Of a stretch of DNA of 64,000 nt, positions 60,237-64,000 are shown piece by piece; position 1 is the first letter of the stretch, and every line of letters begins with the position of its first letter. Both the position numbers and the translations under genes were made by a program. The notes under the pieces are model-generated. The model did not search any database. It was not told where the DNA came from and saw nothing but the letters and a program-made list of their open reading frames with translations. The DNA is taken from NCBI RefSeq assembly GCF_900167455.1, contig NZ_FUWJ01000004.1:62001-126000 (forward strand), given 5' to 3'. This stretch comes from Enhydrobacter aerosaccus. Its GTDB lineage: Bacteria > Pseudomonadota > Alphaproteobacteria > Reyranellales > Reyranellaceae.

Positions 60237-60352
60237 CCAGCCACCACGGCGAAGCACCCTTCCCACACCCAAAGGCTTCGTCTTCACACCCACACCCCAG
60301 CCACGGGCACCCAGGAGGCCGGTCGTTCCCCAAGCGACCGGCCTTTCCTTTT
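60227..60352 (+). ncRNA. three-hairpin RNA element B (3-prime end of the TetR transcript)
   Basis: Hairpin 1 GGTGGC/GCCACC (60227-60245) includes the TetR stop codon in its loop. Hairpin 2 CGAAGC/GCTTCG (60250-60280) carries a loop with CCCTTCCCACAC. Hairpin 3 is the terminator GGCCGGTCG/CGACCGGCC (60317-60343) with the same TTCCCCAAG loop as element A, followed by TTTCCTTTT. It could act only as a terminator region or be released as a 3-prime-UTR small RNA. Confidence 0.6.
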
Positions 60353-60360
60353 GCCAACAG

Positions 60361-60388
60361 AAAAGGCGGCGAGAGGACCCGCCGCCTT
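60361..60388 (-). terminator. intrinsic terminator of the cytochrome c' gene
   Basis: On the minus strand AAGGCGGC and GCCGCCTT form a perfect 8-bp stem with a 10-base loop, followed by TTTT. It lies 31 bp after the stop of the minus-strand cytochrome gene and faces the TetR terminator. Confidence 0.8.
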
Positions 60389-60418
60389 CGTACAGGCTCC
60401 ACCCTGTGTCTTGGGCGA

Positions 60419-60874
60419 TCAGTTGTCCTTGGCGCGGAACTTCTGGTGGCAGGCGCCGCAGGCCTTGCCGGTATCCTGGAAGGCGGTGGCGATGGCGGTG
60501 AAATCGCCCGAGCCGCCGGCCACGGCAAGCTTGTCGTAGGCCGCGTCGGCCGCCTTGCTGGCCGCCTGGAAGCCGGCCTGATCGCTCCACACGGCCGGCA
60601 GCGCCTTGCTGTCCTTGTCCGATCCCGCCGGGAACATCTTCACGAAAGCCGCCTCGAGTTCCTTGAGCTTCGCCGCCTGCTGCACGACGATCTTGGCATC
60701 GCCCTTGGAATCGATCACGCCCTTGATCGCGCGCATCGCCGCCGCGGTCTGCTTGCGATTCTCCTGGCGCTGCTTGACCACGTCGGCCTGCGCCACTGCG
60801 AGCGTCGCGCTGCCGACGATCGTTCCCGCCGCGAGCATGCCGAAGGCAGCCGCCACCAGACTCCTCTTCCTCAT
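60419..60874 (-). CDS. cytochrome c'/c-556 type protein
   Basis: A 151-residue periplasmic haem protein. A signal peptide (SLVAAAFGMLAAGTIVGSATLAVAQ) precedes a four-helix-bundle domain, and the haem motif C-x2-C-H is at the very C terminus (DTGKACGACHQKFRAKDN), the class II cytochrome c arrangement. ATG 60874 is favoured by AGGGG seven bases upstream. It is divergent from a cytochrome b561-like gene, a frequent redox partner arrangement. Confidence 0.93.
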   Translation of the reverse strand: MRKRSLVAAAFGMLAAGTIVGSATLAVAQADVVKQRQENRKQTAAAMRAIKGVIDSKGDAKIVVQQAAKLKELEAAFVKMFPAGSDKDSKALPAVWSDQAGFQAASKAADAAYDKLAVAGGSGDFTAIATAFQDTGKACGACHQKFRAKDN

Positions 60875-61030
60875 TGCCATCCCCTGTTGTGATCCGAACA
60901 GCCGATCGGTGGCCTCGACCCCGCCGGCCGCGTATTTGTTGCAGACTTCGCATTGAATGCGAACAACAGATCTCCGGAATAGTTTCTCACGACTGCGTGT
61001 AGTTTGATGGATGGAAGCAGGGGCGAGCGT

Positions 61031-61750
61031 ATGCGACAGGATTCGGGGGCCAGGGGAGCCAAGGGGAACGAGAGCATTCGGGTCTGGGATCTTCCGGTCC
61101 GTCTGTTCCACTGGGGCCTCGTGGTCCTCATGACGGTGTCCTATTTCACCGGACGCGCCGGTGGCGACTGGATGAAGTTCCACTTCTGGTCGGGCTACGC
61201 CATCCTCACCTTGCTGCTGTTCAGGATCTGCTGGGGATTCGTCGGCAGCACGACCGCGCGATTCTCCGACTTCATCAAGGGACCGGCGGCTACCCTGGCG
61301 CATCTCGGCGATCTGTTCAGGCCCGGACGGCCGCGCGAGGTCGGGCACAATCCGCTCGGCGGGCTGATGGTGGTCGTCCTGCTGGTCGCCGTCCTGGCTC
61401 AGGTAGCAGCCGGGCTGTTTTCCGCGGATACGGACATGGGCACGGTCAGCGGGCCGCTGGCCAACCTGATCGCCGACAAGTGGGTCGATAAAGCGACCGC
61501 GTTCCATCATCTTTGGGTCAAGGTACTGCTGGTCTTGGTCGGCCTGCACGTGCTGGCGGTGTTCGCCTATCTCGTCCTCAAGCGGCAGAATCTCGTGCGT
61601 CCGATGGTGACCGGCCGCAAGCCGATGGACGATACGGTCGCTCCCGGCCAGGCGCCGCCGCGCATCAGCTTTGCCTCCGGACGGCTGGCCTTTTCCGTGC
61701 TGATTGCCTGTGCGGCGATCGTCTATTTCATCCTTCGGGCCGGGGGCTGA
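61031..61750 (+). CDS. cytochrome b561-type membrane protein
   Basis: A 239-residue b-type cytochrome with about five membrane helices. Candidate haem-ligand histidines lie in PVRLFHWGLVVLM, KFHFWSGYAILTLL and TAFHHLWVKVLLVLVGLHVLAVF, the Ni/Fe-hydrogenase cytochrome b / cytochrome b561 pattern (WDLPVRLFHW is diagnostic). ATG 61031 has GGGGCGA upstream and is preferred over ATG 61007. It likely passes electrons between the quinone pool and the divergently encoded cytochrome c'. Confidence 0.9.
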   Translation: MRQDSGARGAKGNESIRVWDLPVRLFHWGLVVLMTVSYFTGRAGGDWMKFHFWSGYAILTLLLFRICWGFVGSTTARFSDFIKGPAATLAHLGDLFRPGRPREVGHNPLGGLMVVVLLVAVLAQVAAGLFSADTDMGTVSGPLANLIADKWVDKATAFHHLWVKVLLVLVGLHVLAVFAYLVLKRQNLVRPMVTGRKPMDDTVAPGQAPPRISFASGRLAFSVLIACAAIVYFILRAGG

Positions 61751-61842
61751 ATTCATGGCTGGGGCTCGGCCCCGCACCCTTGCTGCCCGATAGGGTGGCC
61801 TCTAGGGTGGCTCAGCACCCGAATGAACCTGGATTTTGCACC

Positions 61843-62691
61843 ATGAAATTTACCGGTACCGACTCCTACGTTGCCAGCGACGATCTGCGCGTGGCTGTGA
61901 ACGCGGCCATCTCGCTGCAGCGTCCGCTGCTCATCAAGGGCGAGCCGGGCACTGGCAAGACGGTCCTCGCGCACGAAGTCTCGAAGGCGCTCAACGCGCC
62001 GCTGATCGAGTGGCACATCAAGTCGACGACCAAGGCCCAGCAGGGCCTGTACGAGTACGACGCCGTCTCGCGCCTGCGCGACAGCCAGCTCGGCGACGAG
62101 CGCGTCAAGGACATCAAGAACTACATCAAGCGCGGCAAGCTGTGGGAAGCCTTCACGGCCGAGAACCGCCCGGTGCTGCTGATCGACGAAATCGATAAGG
62201 CCGACATCGAGTTCCCGAACGACCTGCTGCTCGAACTCGATCGCATGGAATTCTACGTCTACGAGACGCAGGAAGTGGTGAAGGCCGCGCAGCGCCCGGT
62301 CGTGATGATCACCTCCAACAACGAGAAGGAGCTGCCCGACGCCTTCCTGCGCCGCTGCTTCTTCCATTACATCCGCTTTCCCGATCGCGAGACGATGACG
62401 CAGATCGTGGACGTGCACTTCCCGGATCTGCAGCGCAACCTGCTGCGCGAGGCGCTGAACATCTTCTACGATATCCGTGAGGTGCCCGGCCTGAAGAAGA
62501 AGCCCTCGACGTCGGAGCTGCTCGACTGGCTGAAGCTGCTGATGGTCGAGGACATCTCGCCGGAAGCGCTACGCTCGAAGGACACCAAGCAGCTGATTCC
62601 GCCGCTGCATGGTGCGCTGCTGAAGAACGAGCAGGACGTCCACCTGTTCGAGCGCCTCGCCTTCATGGCGCGCCGGGAACAGCGTCAGTAG
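61843..62691 (+). CDS. MoxR-family AAA+ ATPase
   Basis: A 282-residue chaperone-like ATPase. It shows Walker A LLIKGEPGTGKTVLAHEV, Walker B VLLIDEIDKADIEFPNDLLLEL, sensor 1 VVMITSNNEKELPDAFLRRCFFHYIRFPD, and a C-terminal lid. MoxR ATPases work with VWA-domain proteins in metal or cofactor insertion and complex assembly; a VWA gene follows 131 bp downstream. The precise client is unknown. Confidence 0.93.
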   Translation: MKFTGTDSYVASDDLRVAVNAAISLQRPLLIKGEPGTGKTVLAHEVSKALNAPLIEWHIKSTTKAQQGLYEYDAVSRLRDSQLGDERVKDIKNYIKRGKLWEAFTAENRPVLLIDEIDKADIEFPNDLLLELDRMEFYVYETQEVVKAAQRPVVMITSNNEKELPDAFLRRCFFHYIRFPDRETMTQIVDVHFPDLQRNLLREALNIFYDIREVPGLKKKPSTSELLDWLKLLMVEDISPEALRSKDTKQLIPPLHGALLKNEQDVHLFERLAFMARREQRQ

Positions 62692-62730
62692 TTGTGCCCC
62701 TCGCTGTAGGATCTCGGTGACAGGAAATGG

Positions 62731-62801
62731 TGTCATTCCGAGCGCAGCGAGGGATCTTTAATCGGCGCCGCGAAAGATCCCTCGCAGCGCTCGGGACGAC
62801 A
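62731..62801. repeat. REP-like inverted repeat
   Basis: A left arm at 62731-62759 (TGTCATTCCGAGCGCAGCGA...) and right arm at 62773-62801 are complementary at about 25 of 29 positions, giving a long hairpin around ATCGGCGCCGCG. The TCATTCCGAGCGCAGCGAGG type is a widespread extragenic repeat of alphaproteobacteria. It separates moxR from the VWA gene. Confidence 0.8.
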
Positions 62802-62822
62802 CGGATATCGTGAGGGAAGACC

Positions 62823-64000
62823 ATGTTCGTGAACTTCTTCCTCGAGCTGCGCCAGGCCAAGGTGCCGGTCTCCATCAAGGAGTACCTGGCGCTGATGGAA
62901 GCGATGGATAAGGGCGTTGCCGCCTACAGCGTCGACGATTTCTACTATCTGTCGCGCGCCGTGCTGGTGAAGGACGAGCGCAATCTCGACAAGTTCGACC
63001 GCGTGTTCGGTCATGTCTTCAAGGGCCTCGAGGCGGTGGCGGCGGAAGGCGCCACGGCGGAGATTCCCGAGGAATGGCTGCGCAAGCTGGCCGAGAAGCT
63101 TCTCACCGAGGAGGAGAAGAAGCAGATCGAGGCCCTGGGCGGTTGGGAGAAGCTGATGGAGACGCTGAAGAAGCGTCTTGAGGAGCAGCAGAAGCGCCAT
63201 CAGGGCGGCAGCAAGTGGATCGGCACCGCCGGCACCTCGCCGTTCGGCGCCTACGGCTTCAATCCCGAAGGCGTGCGCATCGGCCAGGACAAGAACCGCG
63301 AGGGTCGGGCAGTCAAGGTGTGGGACAAGCGCGAGTACAAGAACCTCGACGACACGGTCGAGATCGGCACGCGCAACATCAAGATCGCATTGCGCCGCCT
63401 GCGCAAGTTCGCGCGCGAGGGCGCCGAGGTCGAGCTCGACATGCCCGACACGATCCGCTCGACGGCGCGCAATGCTGGCTACCTCGATATCAAGATGATC
63501 CCGGAGCGGCGCAACAAGGTGAAGCTGCTGCTGCTGTTCGATATCGGCGGGTCGATGGATGCGCACATCCGTGTCTGCGAGGAACTGTTCTCGGCCGCGC
63601 GCTCGGAGTTCAAGCACCTAGAGTTCTTCTACTTCCACAACTGCCTGTACGAGAAGCTGTGGAAGGACAATCGTCGCCGCCACGTCGACACCTTCCCGAC
63701 GGCGCAGCTTCTGCACACCTATCCGCCCGACTATAAGATCATCTTCATCGGTGATGCCTCGATGAGCCCGTACGAGATCGCCTATCCCGGCGGCTCGGTC
63801 GAGCATTGGAACGAGGAGGCGGGCCAGGTCTGGATCCAGCGCATGGCCGATACCTATCGCAGCATGGTGTGGCTCAATCCGGTGCCGGAGCGGCATTGGA
63901 GCTACACCCCGTCGATCCAGCTCCTGCAGCAGCTCACGGCAAACCGCATGTTTCCGCTCACCCTGGGCGGCCTCGACAGCGCGATGAAGGAACTGAACAA
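62823..64000 (+). CDS. VWA domain-containing protein, CoxE-like (partial)
   Basis: The first ~392 residues of a protein cut by the right edge. It starts MFVNFFLELRQAKVPVSIKE, has a charged coiled-coil-like stretch (EEEKKQIEALGGWEKLMETLK), the segment GTSPFGAYGFNPEGVRIG, and a VWA fold with MIDAS motif D-x-G-x-S in LLLLFDIGGSMDAHI and IIFIGDASMSPYEI. These are typical of the MoxR-partner VWA/CoxE family. It is presumably co-expressed with the MoxR ATPase. Confidence 0.92.
   Translation, partial: MFVNFFLELRQAKVPVSIKEYLALMEAMDKGVAAYSVDDFYYLSRAVLVKDERNLDKFDRVFGHVFKGLEAVAAEGATAEIPEEWLRKLAEKLLTEEEKKQIEALGGWEKLMETLKKRLEEQQKRHQGGSKWIGTAGTSPFGAYGFNPEGVRIGQDKNREGRAVKVWDKREYKNLDDTVEIGTRNIKIALRRLRKFAREGAEVELDMPDTIRSTARNAGYLDIKMIPERRNKVKLLLLFDIGGSMDAHIRVCEELFSAARSEFKHLEFFYFHNCLYEKLWKDNRRRHVDTFPTAQLLHTYPPDYKIIFIGDASMSPYEIAYPGGSVEHWNEEAGQVWIQRMADTYRSMVWLNPVPERHWSYTPSIQLLQQLTANRMFPLTLGGLDSAMKELN

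Overview
The window is GC-rich (roughly two thirds G+C by eye), densely coding DNA from an alphaproteobacterial chromosome. The gene set points to the Rhodospirillales/Hyphomicrobiales side, possibly a Reyranella-like organism. The clues are a RegB/RegA-type redox two-component system, a SAM-II riboswitch in front of metX-metW, an MmcB-family repair protein, olsB-olsA, a Bug-type substrate-binding protein, and the order miaB-phoH-ybeY-corC-lnt-XRE-metK. The assignment below class level is inference. No phage, transposase, rRNA or CRISPR array was seen. The one tRNA is tRNA-Gly(CCC).

Layout. 1-7.3 kb: end of panB, transporters (MFS, an orphan Bug protein, GntP family), a secreted GH5 glycosidase and a coupled hydrolase/serine-hydrolase pair. 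7.4-11.3 kb: pyrC, a Nudix hydrolase and the RegB/RegA pair. 11.3-16.1 kb: a DpgC-like crotonase, tRNA-Gly, an acyl-CoA dehydrogenase overlapping a trans-3-hydroxyproline dehydratase, and a PLP-dependent sulfur amino acid enzyme. 16.3-22.4 kb: aromatic amino acid operon (chorismate mutase/PheA-like, hisC, tyrA, chaC) divergent from riboswitch-controlled metX-metW. 22.4-26.9 kb: housekeeping genes including lepB and gloB.

27.4-33.7 kb holds the most unusual locus: DUF2141 protein, thermostable-hemolysin family protein, a fused adenylate-forming ligase plus haem-oxygenase-like diiron domain, an SDR, a TPR-like lipoprotein/periplasmic protein and a methyltransferase. A TetR gene closes it on the opposite strand. 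A shared 18-bp palindromic site lies in front of both the first gene and the tetR gene, so the locus looks like one regulated unit that modifies a carboxylic (probably fatty) acid.

34.4-41.9 kb: a VapBC module, MFS plus divergent LysR with clear inverted repeats, an HSL-type esterase, and a DUF2333/TauE/TIGR02186/Usp group. 42-56.6 kb: conserved housekeeping and envelope genes (nfuA, Bax-like, ddpX, tsaB-rimI, tusA, fur, olsBA, miaB, phoH, ybeY, corC, lnt, XRE, metK). 56.6-60.4 kb: mmcB with two SEL1-repeat proteins, then an 839-bp noncoding stretch and a TetR gene. This stretch contains a 17-bp motif that occurs three times in the window and two copies of a three-hairpin RNA ending in an identical terminator. 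60.4-64 kb: divergent cytochrome c'/cytochrome b561 genes, then a MoxR ATPase with a VWA protein cut by the right edge.
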